From assembly GCA_947165235.1 (NCBI GenBank), contig CAMUZN010000002.1, forward strand, positions 1 through 61,265: DNA of 61,265 nucleotides, in the 5' to 3' direction. A program made the translations under genes and the position numbers. Below are positions 34,063 to 44,216 of this stretch, one piece after another. The notes under the pieces were generated by a model. The model worked only from the letters and a program-made list of their open reading frames with translations. It did no database searches and was not told where the DNA came from. This stretch comes from an uncultured Mycoplasmataceae bacterium (GTDB taxonomy: Bacteria > Bacillota_I > Bacilli_A > Mycoplasmatales > Mycoplasmoidaceae). Numbering within the stretch: the stretch's first letter is position 1; every line of letters starts with the position of its first letter.

Positions 34063-34368
34063 CTATAATTTAACTTTTATTTTAACGGATGCGGGAATAA
34101 TTAAACGCTTTAAATTATCTAAAATTGCTGCACTAATATTTTCTAAAACAATTAACCTTTTATGTGTGCGTTTTTCAAATTGTTCCATTGCTGGTTTATT
34201 AACATGTGGTGAACGACAAAAAGTGAAAACAACTTTTTTTGTGGGAAGAGGGATGGGTCCCTTTATATCACAATTGTTATTCCTAGCAATTTCAATTATT
34301 TTTTTGATCGATAAATCAAGTGCTTCTTGATCGTAAGAAAATAATTTTATCCTTAATTCTTTTTCCAT
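34063..34368 (-). CDS. rpsJ: 30S ribosomal protein S10
   Basis: Head protein of the 30S subunit and first gene of the superoperon. The 101 residues start MEKELRIKLFSYDQEALD and include GPIPLPTKK, RSPHVNKPAMEQFEKRTHKRL. The frame is open upstream, but the family length fixes this ATG. No Shine-Dalgarno is visible; the promoter must lie in the 131 nt upstream. Confidence 0.96.
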   Translation of the reverse strand: MEKELRIKLFSYDQEALDLSIKKIIEIARNNNCDIKGPIPLPTKKVVFTFCRSPHVNKPAMEQFEKRTHKRLIVLENISAAILDNLKRLIIPASVKIKVKL

Positions 34369-34499
34369 AAAAACTGCTTCTAAACAATGCATTAATAATA
34401 TCCACAAAATGTTTTTATGATTAAACAATTAAGGATATTATTACATTATTGATATAGCACTTTTATTTTATTACATTTTTGCTATAAATCGATAAAAAC

Positions 34500-35888
34500 T
34501 TAAAAGTATTGTTTCATTTCACACCAAATTGGTTGGGATAAATAATCGTTTATCGTTAAATTTTTATTATTGACAACGAAAATAGTAAATCTTTTGCAAT
34601 CATTAATAATTTCATCAGTAAGAACCGGTGGTTTTTCACAATCTAAAATAACGGTATGCAACGAACCACAACATTTGAATATTGAACCACCAATTATGCA
34701 GCATTTTTTTCCTAAAGTAACTCGTTTAATATTTACACAGTTACAAAAAATTAATCTTTCAATAATTTGTGTATTATCAATTAGTGGTAAAGTAAGTCCA
34801 TAGCAATTAGTAAAACAATTTTGCTTAATTTCTTTAACATTCACATCTAATTCTTCAAGATTTTCGCACCATCCAAAAGCATATTCACCCAAAAATTCTA
34901 AATCATTTTTTAAAATTACCGTTCGTAAATTTAATTTTTTCACGGCGGCACGATTATCAAAACCTTTAATTTTTCTTCCTAAAACTCTTTTATCTTTTTC
35001 TCATTTAATTTCACACACATTGTCATCAACACATGTTACGATTCAATCATCTTTTTGATTTTTTCGTGTAAATGTTATTCCATCTTCTTTATATTCAAAA
35101 CCTTCAACTATTTTTATTTCAACTAATTTTTTTGCTGTGATGTTTTTATCAATTTTTGATGTGGCAACAATTGTTAAAAAATAATCACCAATATAGCTTT
35201 GATCAATAAATTCCGAAAGATAAAGAAAATAATCGTTTGTATTAACATTTTTTTCAATTTTAAAAATGGGGTTTCCTTTCATGTCAATAGTTTTATTATT
35301 TGTTGAGATATATTGAACGATATCTAAGTCATGATTAATAAAAATATCCTCATGTTGCTCATTTGTCATTTTAAAATTAAATTTTTGAATGATTCCTCCA
35401 CAATTAATTGCTCCAACACAAACATCATTTAAATTTTGAAAAATAATTTTTTGTGGGGGATAAATTGGATTGGATATTTTTGCTTTTATTTCTTTTTCTT
35501 TCGAAACAATTTTATTATTCAAATCACTTATTGCTTTAATACCAAAAACATATTCTCCTGGTGTTTTCAATTTATTATTGCTAATTACTAATCTTTTATT
35601 TTGAATTGATAAGCACTTATTTAATTCTTTATTTGTGCAATTAAGTAAAAAATGAACATCTTGATCGACGCTTTCATTTTTATCATTTTTGCAAATGGCT
35701 TTTAATTCATCACTTGTTCAACCTTCATCACTTTTAATCTCGATTTGATCAAAATTATTGACAATTTCAACCGAATTAGGAATTAAATTTTTTGGTGGTT
35801 TTGTTCGTGAACATAGTAAACATAGCAATACAATGATTCATATGCCATTTGAACAGATAAAAAGTAATCAAGATTTTCTTATTTTCAC
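34500..35888 (-). CDS. Surface protein with BspA-type leucine-rich repeats
   Basis: A 462-residue protein beginning with GTG, the only usable start between an in-frame TAA at 35913 and the hydrophobic segment. Residues about 6-26 (SWLLFICSNGIWIIVLLCLLC) are a signal peptide or membrane anchor. Cys pairs follow it, but no proper lipobox is seen. Residues 30-290 are a soluble region I do not recognise. From about residue 315, repeats of the LRR_5/BspA type appear (LRTVILKNDLEFLGEYAFGWC-ENLEEL), with an unusual number of Cys (CCIIGG, FKCCG). It is transcribed alone or after cinA. A role in adhesion or host contact is an inference from the family. Confidence 0.75.
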
Positions 35889-35927
35889 TAAATATAAATT
35901 AGGTAATAAATCTTATTAATTGCGAAA

Positions 35928-36416
35928 TTATTTTTTGTATTGTTTGATGATCGTTCAAAGATTATTTAGGACAAACAAAACGCATTCATATTGAATTTCA
36001 TTACGGTTTGTTGCAAATTGCTTTTGATAAAAAAAATCATATTTCTTTGCGAAAACATAAATTGTGATATAAGCGATTCCAGTTTTTTTACCTTCATCAG
36101 GATTTTTTAAACTTGCATTACCGGTGATTGAAATAGCGATATCGCTACCAAATTTTGCTTGTGTTTTTTCTGCCATTTCGTTAGCACATTCTTGACTGAT
36201 CGTTCCATATTTATCGACAATTTTTTCTTCTACACCCACAACTTTGATTTTACTTTTTTTGCTATACGAAACATAACCACCAAGAAAAACATTGCTTGCA
36301 TGTTCAACCTCAACAAGTTTGTTTGCCAATAATCCTCCCGTCATTGATTCACAAGTGGCAATTGTAAGTCCTAATGATATAAGTTTTTTAACAACTTGTT
36401 CGTTAATTTTTTCCAT
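35928..36416 (-). CDS. cinA: CinA C-terminal-type nicotinamide-nucleotide amidohydrolase
   Basis: A 162-residue stand-alone CinA_C domain. It probably deamidates NMN to NaMN, which NadD (also in this window) can use. Motifs: TCESMTGGLLANKL, GGYVSYSKKSKIKVVGV, YGTISQECANEMAE, SITGNASLKNPDEGKKTGIAYI. A UGA-Trp near the C-terminus extends it by eight residues. It overlaps the pgsA 3' end by 14 nt. Confidence 0.92.
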
Positions 36417-37062
36417 TTTTTGTTGTTATGCATTTAGTAATATTTATTGCATAAATTAAACCAGAAATGGTTGTTGCACTAGTTGCTAAAAAAAGAAAAA
36501 AATTTTGGAATAAATAATAAATAATTGGATTGTTTTCTTTTTCTTTTATTGGTAAGAGAAAAAAGATTATTATTAATCCTAACATTTGCAAAAAAGTTTT
36601 AATTTTTCCCCAAATATTTGCCCCCACAATGATGTTGCAACTAGCAGCATAAGCTTTGTATCCATCAACAATAATATCACGTGCGATACTAATTAAAGCA
36701 AGATAAAAAGGAATGTATGTTTTTATGGCAAAGATAATTAAAATTGAATTAATTAAAATCTTATCAGCAATCGGATCTCAAATTTTTCCAAAATTCGAAA
36801 TTAGATTATTTTTTCGGGCTAAATAACCATCAAGAAAATCAGTTAAAATAGCGATAACAAAAAATATTGCTGCCAACAAAAAAAAGAGATAAATTTTTGC
36901 ACAAACATTTTTTTGTCCAAACGAAAAATTTAACTCATAAATTAAACATTTTTTCGGTTGTAAAAAAATAAAAACAATGATTATTGGTGTTAGTAAAATT
37001 CGCAAAATTGTGAGGTAATTTGGCAAGTTTTTATATTTTTTTTTTATTAATTTATTCGACAT
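36403..37062 (-). CDS. pgsA: CDP-diacylglycerol-glycerol-3-phosphate 3-phosphatidyltransferase
   Basis: Makes phosphatidylglycerophosphate, precursor of phosphatidylglycerol, in the membrane. The 219 residues have about six TM helices and the complete CDP-alcohol motif DG-x2-AR-x8-G-x3-D-x3-D (DGYLARKNNLISNFGKIWDPIAD), in which a UGA encodes the Trp. It starts in a TAATG overlap with asnS and is followed by cinA, as pgsA-cinA in many Firmicutes. Confidence 0.94.
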
Positions 37063-38417
37063 TAATATTTCAAATAACCTTCGTATCGTGGAAATGGTAT
37101 AACATCTTTAATATTGTCAACTCCCGTAATAAACATTAAAATTCTTTCAAATCCCAAACCAAAACCAGCACTTTTATAATAACCGTATTTTCGTAAATCA
37201 AGATATCATTGTAAAGGTTCAAGCGAAATTTTTCTTTGCTGACATTTTTCAATAATTTTTTCATAATCATCTTCCCGCTGACTACCACCAACAATTTCTC
37301 CTACTCCGGGAACTAATAAGTCAACTGCTGCTACAGTTTTGTTATCTTTATTTTGTTTCATATAAAAAGCTTTTATTGCACTTGGGAAGTTATATAAGAA
37401 AATTGGACTATTAAAATAATTTTCGCATAAATATTTTTCGTGTTCAGCGGCTAAATCTTTCCCAAAAAAAATGTTGTTATCAAGAAATTTATGTCCCTTT
37501 GCATAAGCATCTTTTAAAATTTCAATTGCTTTTTCATACGGTAGTTTAACAAATTTTGTTGTAACTAATTTTTGTAAAATTGCAACCATATTTTTTTGTG
37601 TTTTTTGGGTTAAATAATTAAATTCATCTTGGCACCTATTAATGGTTTTTTTAATGATTGTTTTAAACATTTGTTCAATTATTTTCATTAATTCCTTTAA
37701 GTCACAAAAAGCAATTTCAGGTTCAATCATCCAAAATTCCGCTAAATGACGATTAGTATGACTTCTTTCGGCCCGGAAAGTTGGCCCAAAAGTGTAAACT
37801 TTTTTTAATCCCATACTCATCGCTTCCGCATTTAATTGTCCCGAAACAGTCAATGAAGCATTTGCAGGGAAGAACGGGTTATTTTTATCATCAACAATTT
37901 TAAAATTTTCTCCTGCTCCTTCACAATCATTATTAGTTAAAATCGGTGTTGAAATGTACGAAAAACCTTTTTTGTGAAAAAAATCATGAATTGCGAAAGC
38001 TAGTTCAGCACGAATTTTCATTATTGCTTGTTGATATTTTGTTCGGATCCGTAAGTGGGCAATATCTCGCAAAAATTCGTTACTTTGTTCTTTGTTTTGC
38101 ACCGGAAAATCGTTTGCCTGTTTCAAAAAAATAACTTCTTTTGCTAACATTTCTCAAGGTGTTTTTTGGTTATTTGTTGATTTTAAATCTCCAATAATTT
38201 TTATTGCTGAAGAAAATTTATAATTTTTAATTTGGGAAAAATTGGCTAAATTTTCTTGTTTACAAACAATTTGAAGATTATTAATTGTTGTCCCATCGTT
38301 AATTTCAAGGAAAACTATTTTTCCATTATCACGATTAAATTTAACTCAACCTTCAACACATAAATTCTCGCGGTTTTTTTGCTCGTTAAAAATAGTTTTA
38401 ATCTCGATTTTTTTCAT
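37062..38417 (-). CDS. asnS: Asparaginyl-tRNA synthetase
   Basis: Class II synthetase of 451 residues. The N-terminal OB domain ([23 protein letters not shown]) is joined through UGA-Trp to the catalytic core. Motif 2 is [31 protein letters not shown] and motif 3 [15 protein letters not shown] follow. SGQLNAEAM is typical of AsnRS and separates it from AspRS. First gene of asnS-pgsA-cinA. Confidence 0.95.
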
Positions 38418-38446
38418 GTTATTAATGGTGCAAAATTGTTAATATT

Positions 38447-38452
38447 ATTATA
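38447..38452 (-). promoter_or_regulatory. -10 box (TATAAT) of asnS operon
   Basis: TATAAT on the minus strand, 29 nt before the asnS ATG. No clear -35 is visible. Confidence 0.45.
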
Positions 38453-38483
38453 CGAATAACATTACTAAAATATGATTGTAATT

Positions 38484-39143
38484 CTATTTTTTGTAAACTT
38501 TAACTAGGGCTGGTTTTAAAATATAATCGTGTAGTTTATAACCATTATTTACCACTTCAGCAATCGTGTTATCTTTTTTTGTTGGATCAGAAGCAGAAAT
38601 TGTTTCTACACATTCCATTGTTTTACCATCAAATTCTTGTCCAACAACAGGTTTGATTGCCGTAATATTTAATTTTGCTAATAAATTAACAAACATCGTC
38701 AAAATTAATTTAAAACCCTTTTGATAATTAATCAATTTTTCATCACTCAACTTGAAATTACAAGCAATTTCCATTTGATTAATAATGTTAATCAACTCTA
38801 AAGCTTGATTTTTTATTGCATATTTTTTCGCATGTTCTAATTCATTTTTACTTTTATTTTCTAGTTCTTTCGTTTTTTTTGTTAATAGATCGTTAGCTTC
38901 TTTTGTTTTTTTTGTGATTAATTCCTTAAATTGTTCGTTATGTAGGTTCATTTCTTTTTTTAATTTTTCTAAATTTTCGTTTTGTTGAAGAATAATCATT
39001 TGTTTTTCTAGTATTTCTTTTTGACTATCTTCGTATTTTTTTGTTAATGCGGTAAATTTATCGTGTAGTGATTTATCATTCTTGATATCATTCTTGTCAT
39101 TATTTTGGGGGGTTGGGTGTTTTGTTTTATTATCTTTTTCCAT
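38484..39143 (-). CDS. grpE: GrpE nucleotide-exchange factor
   Basis: Exchange factor for DnaK, 219 residues. A long Lys/Glu coiled coil (residues about 30-110) precedes the C-terminal beta domain with GQEFDGKTMECVET and the ending NGYKLHDYILKPALVKV. It starts in a TAATG overlap with dnaJ and is therefore under the same CIRCE-controlled promoter. Confidence 0.93.
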   Translation of the reverse strand: MEKDNKTKHPTPQNNDKNDIKNDKSLHDKFTALTKKYEDSQKEILEKQMIILQQNENLEKLKKEMNLHNEQFKELITKKTKEANDLLTKKTKELENKSKNELEHAKKYAIKNQALELINIINQMEIACNFKLSDEKLINYQKGFKLILTMFVNLLAKLNITAIKPVVGQEFDGKTMECVETISASDPTKKDNTIAEVVNNGYKLHDYILKPALVKVYKK

Positions 39144-40336
39144 TATTCTATCTCCTTTGCGACTTTATTGTAGTATTTTTCAACTTCATTATTTTTATTA
39201 TCCTTTAAAATTGCTTTTAATGTCTTAATTGTATCTTGGCTATAGTTTGTTGGGGTTGCATATTTAATGATGGCAATTAAGTCACCATTAGCGGAGGAAA
39301 ACAATCGTTGTTTTAAATTTTTTATTCCAGCATTTGTTATTTTAATTTCAGTACCATCTCGCGTTTGAGGGAGTAATTTTATTGTTTTACTTCCATAAGG
39401 GGTAGGAACTTTTACTTCTCCTCCAACAATTGCTTTTAATGGGTCAACAAGAACATCGATATAAATTAAATTTCCCTGTTTTGTAAAATACGATGAAGGT
39501 TTGACATTAACGGTAATATAAAGATCACCATAATTATCACGATAACTATTTCCTTTATTTTTTTCAACAATTATTTGGTGATTATCAATTCCTGGCTTGA
39601 TCTCAATTTCAAAATTTTTAAAAGATTCCAAATATTTTTTTCCTTGACATTTTTTGCAAACCTTTTTGATAATTTTTCCTTCACCATGACAATAGGGACA
39701 AGTAATTTGTGATTGCATAATTCCAAACATTGTTCGTTTTTGTTCAATTACAACACCACTACCTTCACAATGGGGACAAGTAATAATACTATTTTGTTCA
39801 TTACTTGCTCCGGTGCCATTACAAGCATCGCATGTTGTTTTTATTTTTATTGTAAGATCTTTTTTACATCCTAAGATAGATTCAATAAAATTGATGGTAA
39901 TGGATGTTTGGAGATTCAATTCATAAGGTATTGTTTCATATTTTCTTCGGTTAGACCTAGATGTTTTCCTTTGTCCAAATAAATCAGCAAAACTAAAACC
40001 ACTTTCTTCGTCATCATCGTCACCGAAAGAAAATTTGACATTACTACCTCCTCCAAAAAATTGGTTAAAAATATCCATTGGGTCAATATTTGATTGGGAA
40101 AAGCCGCCTTGCTTTAAACCTTCGTGTCCATATTGATCGTAAGTTTGTCGTTTTTGGGGGTCAGAAAGAACCGAATATGCCTCATTAATTTCTTTGAATT
40201 TACTTTCGGCATCGGGAGATTTATTTCGATCAGGGTGATACTTCATCGCTAATTTTCGAAAAGCTCTTTTAATTTCTTGTTCCGAAGCATCGCGCGAGAT
40301 TTCTAAAACTTCGTAGTAATCACGTTTTGTTGCCAT
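39143..40336 (-). CDS. dnaJ: Chaperone DnaJ
   Basis: Hsp40 cochaperone of 397 residues. The J domain (residues 1-70) has [10 protein letters not shown]; a Gly/Phe linker (GGFSQSN, FFGGGS) follows. Four zinc-binding CxxCxGxG-type repeats are present ([24 protein letters not shown], and a modified CKKCQGKK). The substrate-binding C-domain follows. A TATAAT ends 6 nt before the ATG and a CIRCE element lies just upstream. The gene order dnaJ-grpE without dnaK or hrcA in the window is atypical. Confidence 0.96.
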   Translation of the reverse strand: MATKRDYYEVLEISRDASEQEIKRAFRKLAMKYHPDRNKSPDAESKFKEINEAYSVLSDPQKRQTYDQYGHEGLKQGGFSQSNIDPMDIFNQFFGGGSNVKFSFGDDDDEESGFSFADLFGQRKTSRSNRRKYETIPYELNLQTSITINFIESILGCKKDLTIKIKTTCDACNGTGASNEQNSIITCPHCEGSGVVIEQKRTMFGIMQSQITCPYCHGEGKIIKKVCKKCQGKKYLESFKNFEIEIKPGIDNHQIIVEKNKGNSYRDNYGDLYITVNVKPSSYFTKQGNLIYIDVLVDPLKAIVGGEVKVPTPYGSKTIKLLPQTRDGTEIKITNAGIKNLKQRLFSSANGDLIAIIKYATPTNYSQDTIKTLKAILKDNKNNEVEKYYNKVAKEIE

Positions 40337-40342
40337 ATTAAA

Positions 40343-40348
40343 ATTATA
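40343..40348 (-). promoter_or_regulatory. -10 box (TATAAT), leaderless start of dnaJ-grpE
   Basis: TATAAT on the minus strand, six bases before the dnaJ ATG. The adjacent CIRCE element covers the -15 to -40 region, so bound HrcA would block polymerase. Confidence 0.65.
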
Positions 40349-40355
40349 CCAAAAA

Positions 40356-40382
40356 TTAGCACTCTTTTTTAAAAAGTGCTAA
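40356..40382 (-). promoter_or_regulatory. CIRCE operator (HrcA binding site)
   Basis: TTAGCACTC-N9-AAGTGCTAA matches the CIRCE consensus TTAGCACTC-N9-GAGTGCTAA with one mismatch on the plus-strand reading. It lies between the dnaJ -10 box and the ftsZ stop. It indicates HrcA-mediated heat-shock control of dnaJ-grpE; hrcA is not in the window. Confidence 0.93.
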
Positions 40383-40391
40383 TCTCGAAAT

Positions 40392-41678
40392 CTATTCTAT
40401 TTCGTCGTCAAATTGGTGTTTTTCTGTCTTTTTTTCAATTTTATCCGTTGAATAAGAAGCATTGTCATCAAATTCTGACAAGTTATTAGTAAAATTTTTT
40501 AAATTATCTTGTTCATCTTTTTCGTTATCAATTGAGTCAAACGAAAGATTATTATCAAAATCTGTCTTTATTTTTCCAGAAATTAATGCGGATAAAGATA
40601 ATTGTTTTTCGTTGCTAGAACTAATTCCAGAAACTAAAGATAAAGAACTATTTTTTGTAACACCAATGAAACTTTTGCGGATATCTTCAATAATATTAGA
40701 AGCAGTCTCATTAGAAATTTTTAAATTTATAATAATGTTTTTTGCTTCAACAATGTCAATATCGCTATAACTTTCGTTAACTGATTTCACAACTTGCTCT
40801 AATAATTCGGTTTTTTGTGCATTTGATTCATTAAAAACCGTTTTTACCATCATAAAAAATTTATTTTTCGTGAAAAAGTTTTTCAAATCAGCAAAATCAA
40901 TATTGATTTGTGAAGGATTAAAAATAATGTCAATTATTTCTTCAATAATATTAGCAATTTTATCATTTGCTTTCTCATAAGCTTGAATAAAGCTTATTCC
41001 TTTTTCATTATTAATAATTTTTTCATTACTAATCGTTGTTACTGAATTGCAATATTCTTTGAATTTTGTTAATGCATTATAGGCATTATTGTAAACATAA
41101 TTTCCTTCACAGGCTAAAGAAGGCATAGTGATAATTCCCACGGTTAATATTCCCAATTCTTTTGCAATTTTTGCTAGTTCTGGAGCTCCACCTGAACCTG
41201 TTCCTTTTCCCAAACCAGCGATAATAAATAAAACATCAGTGTTTTTTAATTCTTCTTTAATTGCTGCACTATCGTGTTTAATTGCATTTTGGCCAATAAT
41301 TGGATCTCCCCCTGAACCATAACCTAATAGATTTTCTTTGTCAAGCAAATAAATGTTTTCAACATTTGCCCCCAAAAGAAGTTTTAGTGAATTCTTATCA
41401 GTATTGAAAGCATATAAAGATGCTGATTTTTTTGCAATTGGATGTTTTTCGGCAATATTTTTAATGATGTTGCAACCAGCTCCACCAATTCCGATAACTT
41501 TAATGTTAAAAGTGTTTTTATTGTTTATTTCGTCATCAAGATTAAAATTACAAAATTTTTTATGTTGATTTGAAATCATATTTTCTTCCATATCTTTATT
41601 TATACTTTTATTTTGCATATTTTGTTCATTTATTGTACTATCATAAATGATAAAGTTTTTTTTATTATCGTTTTCCAT
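40392..41678 (-). CDS. ftsZ: Cell division protein FtsZ
   Basis: Tubulin-like GTPase forming the division ring, 428 residues. A 55-residue N-terminal extension precedes IKVIGIGGAGCN. The tubulin signature at 155-163 reads GLGKGTGSG, with Lys in place of a Gly of the usual GMGGGTGTG. The T7 loop is retained as NIDFADLKNFF. The acidic tail lacks a recognisable C-terminal peptide (no DIPxFL) that would bind FtsA. GGAG precedes the ATG. Last gene of mraZ-rsmH-ftsA-like-ftsZ. Confidence 0.93.
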   Translation of the reverse strand: MENDNKKNFIIYDSTINEQNMQNKSINKDMEENMISNQHKKFCNFNLDDEINNKNTFNIKVIGIGGAGCNIIKNIAEKHPIAKKSASLYAFNTDKNSLKLLLGANVENIYLLDKENLLGYGSGGDPIIGQNAIKHDSAAIKEELKNTDVLFIIAGLGKGTGSGGAPELAKIAKELGILTVGIITMPSLACEGNYVYNNAYNALTKFKEYCNSVTTISNEKIINNEKGISFIQAYEKANDKIANIIEEIIDIIFNPSQINIDFADLKNFFTKNKFFMMVKTVFNESNAQKTELLEQVVKSVNESYSDIDIVEAKNIIINLKISNETASNIIEDIRKSFIGVTKNSSLSLVSGISSSNEKQLSLSALISGKIKTDFDNNLSFDSIDNEKDEQDNLKNFTNNLSEFDDNASYSTDKIEKKTEKHQFDDEIE

Positions 41679-41700
41679 TTATTTTTTCTCCATCCTAATC

Positions 41701-42774
41701 TTACTTTTCGCTAAAGTAAGTAAAAATGAAATCGTTTTTTGGAATATATTTTTCAATAGGAAGGGTATATTTTTCTTTACTTCTAATTATATTATTTATC
41801 GCGATTTTTTGACTTGTTGTTAGTTTTATTAATCAAGTAAAATCAAGGTTTTGCTGATGGGTAGAAAATTTATGTTTAGTTAAAAATTTAATTAGGTTAC
41901 GATATTGATCAGCTTCAACGAAATATTTTGTTTCACATGAAGATAAATTTAATGTATCAAAACATTTATTTAGTTCTTTTGTGAAATGAACGTTAAATTC
42001 ATTTAGCAACACACTCGCACGAATAAAATTTGGTGTTAATGTTGTTGGAGCAAAATTTGTTGCTATCTTTATATCTTCATTGATATTTTCAATAGTTTTA
42101 TCAAGTAATGATAACATTGTTTTAGCATTATCAACTGATAGATGAAGCGATTTTGCGATCTTTGTGTGAAGATAATCAAAATTAAAAGGTATTGTTTTTA
42201 TTCCAATAAGTTTAGTTTTTTCGTATTGGCCAAAAATAATTTGGTTTCCAATGATTTTAATAAATAATTCCCGTGTTTTATCTTGATCAAATAGCAAATT
42301 ATAAATATTGCTAGCATATGTGACTTTAACATGACATTGCTTTATTGCGGCAATGTAATAATTGTATTTTTCGTACTTTGTAACAAAAACATCGCAGTCA
42401 CAACTAATGTCATTATTATTGTTAATTAAATTTTTAATATTAATGGCATTAACATAACAATTTTCATTACTTAATTTATCAATAATTATTTTTTTTGCTT
42501 CTTCAAGACCACAACAATTATTAATTTTTATATTTGTAAGATTAATTTTTGAAATATTTGATTCGTCAAAAATGACTTTGATTTCTGTAATCATTTCATT
42601 TAAAAACATCGAAGCTTTTGTTAACAATTCTGACACTTGCTTAGCAAAATTTGCAAAAACAAATTGTTGGGTAAAATTAAAAAAAACGACTAATTTGCTC
42701 TCAATTATTTTGAAAACAATAAAAGTTAGACTATTCGAATTAATAAAAAGAATTTTATATTTATGATTTAGCAT
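41701..42774 (-). CDS. Divergent FtsA-like protein at the ftsA position
   Basis: A 357-residue protein between rsmH and ftsZ. Overall identity to FtsA looks very low. The stretch VTYASNIYNLL ... ELFIKIIGNQIIFGQYEKTKLIGIKTIPFN ... KIAKSLHLSVDNAKTM follows the order of FtsA (conserved Ser-Asn region, DiGg phosphate-2 region, IPxGG, DIA..L.is...AE). The glycines of both phosphate-binding loops are missing, so ATP binding is doubtful. The corresponding gene in M. genitalium is the hypothetical MG223. One UGA-Trp is read near the C-terminus. It overlaps rsmH by 7 nt. The FtsA assignment is inference from position and weak pattern. Confidence 0.55.
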
Positions 42775-43691
42775 ATTTTTTGTAATACTCGCAATTTTGC
42801 ACTATGGGATCGATGATTTTTTTTGATTTCTTGTAATGTTGGTGTGATTGGTTTTTTTGTAATTAAACAAAAATTTGGTTCGATTTTTTTGTATAACGGA
42901 ATGTTATGACTATAAAAATCATGGGTTGTTGATATATTTTTAAAAAAATGTTTAACGATACGATCTTCAAGTGAGTGAAAAGTTATGACAGCAAGAATTC
43001 CATATTTTTTCAATAGATTTGTCGCTTTTTCCAAACCTTGTTTTAGTGAATTCAATTCGTCATTGACAACAATTCTTAATGCTTGAAAGTATGTTTTTGC
43101 TGGGTGTTTACGATGGATTGGTTTTTTTATTTCGTTGCAAATAATTTTTTGCAATTGTAATGTGGTTGTAATTGGTTTTTGTTTGCGTAATTCTATAATT
43201 TTATCAACTATTTTTTGTGGACTTTTTATTTCTCCATATTTTTGAAAAATTTCAATTAATTGTTTTTTTGTGTATGTATTAACAATTGTTGCAGCAGTAA
43301 GTTTATTTTTTTGGTTCATTCGCATATCTAAAGGACCATCAATTTTATAACTAAAACCTCGTTTTTGACTTGTAAGTTGATAATTACTTACCCCTAGATC
43401 AAAGATAATTCCATCGACTTTTTCTTTTATTTCGCGATCGATAAAAATAAAATTTTCATTAAAAATTTTTACATTTTTATTGTCTTTAAATTTTTTTAGC
43501 AAAAAATTATAAGCATCGTTATCTTGCTCAAAACAAATTATTTTTCCATCTTTTAGTTTGTTAGCAATAGCTTGACTATGACCACCAAAACCCGCAGTGC
43601 AATCGACATAAACCCCATTAGCAACAATATTCAAATTGTGAATAACTTCATTTAAAAGAACGGGTGTGTGGTAATTATTTATCATTTTCAT
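42768..43691 (-). CDS. rsmH: 16S rRNA (cytosine1402-N4)-methyltransferase RsmH
   Basis: SAM-dependent methylation of C1402 in the P site. The 307 residues show HTPVLLNEV, VDCTAGFGGHSQAIA (SAM loop), GIIFDLGVSNYQLTS, RGFSYKIDGPLDMRM, ALRIVVNDEL and FHSLEDRIVKHFF. The frame is open further upstream; I chose the ATG before MINNYHTP. Overlaps mraZ by 17 nt. Confidence 0.96.
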   Translation of the reverse strand: MKMINNYHTPVLLNEVIHNLNIVANGVYVDCTAGFGGHSQAIANKLKDGKIICFEQDNDAYNFLLKKFKDNKNVKIFNENFIFIDREIKEKVDGIIFDLGVSNYQLTSQKRGFSYKIDGPLDMRMNQKNKLTAATIVNTYTKKQLIEIFQKYGEIKSPQKIVDKIIELRKQKPITTTLQLQKIICNEIKKPIHRKHPAKTYFQALRIVVNDELNSLKQGLEKATNLLKKYGILAVITFHSLEDRIVKHFFKNISTTHDFYSHNIPLYKKIEPNFCLITKKPITPTLQEIKKNHRSHSAKLRVLQKIC

Positions 43692-44121
43692 TATCAATTT
43701 TTTCAGCAACTTCTTCAAATTCTTTATTTGTTGCATGACAGAATTTTTCGTAGGCATCGATATTTCAAATCTCAATTTTATTCCCCACTCCAATAATCAT
43801 GACATCTTTTTTAATTAATGCCATATCTTTTAGATTAGTTGGAAGTAAAATACGTTTTGCTTTATCAATTTCCACTTCATTACTATTTGCAAAAATTTGT
43901 CGTGATAAAATTCGACTATTTTTTTTGTTTTGTGAATACGAAAGAATTTGATTTACTCTTTTATCAAAATCGCAACTATTTCATACTTCCAAACAACCTT
44001 CAAAACCTTTTGTAATTACGGCTTTGTTTTTTGTGAATTTTATCGCAAATTTTGCTGGTAAAGTAAGACGATTTTTTATATCAATACTATGCTTAAAAGA
44101 GCCTAAAAAATATGTTTCCAC
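43675..44121 (-). CDS. mraZ: Division cluster regulator MraZ
   Basis: DNA-binding regulator (AbrB-like fold) of the division cluster, 148 residues. Two tandem MraZ motifs are visible: FLGSFKHSIDIKNRLTLPAKF and NEVEIDKAKRILLPTNL. The start is GTG, the only start codon consistent with the family N-terminus. Two UGA-Trp are read. MraZ usually represses its own promoter at direct repeats; I could not pick those out upstream. Confidence 0.92.
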
Positions 44122-44141
44122 TTTTTCCCACTTACTAACAC

Positions 44142-44147
44142 ATTATA
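44142..44147 (-). promoter_or_regulatory. -10 box (TATAAT) of mraZ cluster
   Basis: TATAAT on the minus strand, 20 nt before the GTG. The 68 nt between it and the pepA stop hold only AT-rich sequence. Confidence 0.45.
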
Positions 44148-44216
44148 CATAAAAATGAAAAAATAAAATAATTTTCGCATAAAAATTATTTTCTTGTAAA
44201 CAAAATTTACAACTTA

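Noticed and set aside
34369-34499. Specific promoter of the ribosomal superoperon
   Set aside because: Several TATTAT and TAAAAT-like hexamers occur in this AT-rich gap and none stands out, so I did not choose one.
34500-35888. Lipoprotein assignment for the LRR protein
   Set aside because: Cys residues follow the hydrophobic segment, but the residues before them (LLCLLC) do not fit the lipobox pattern with a small residue at -1.
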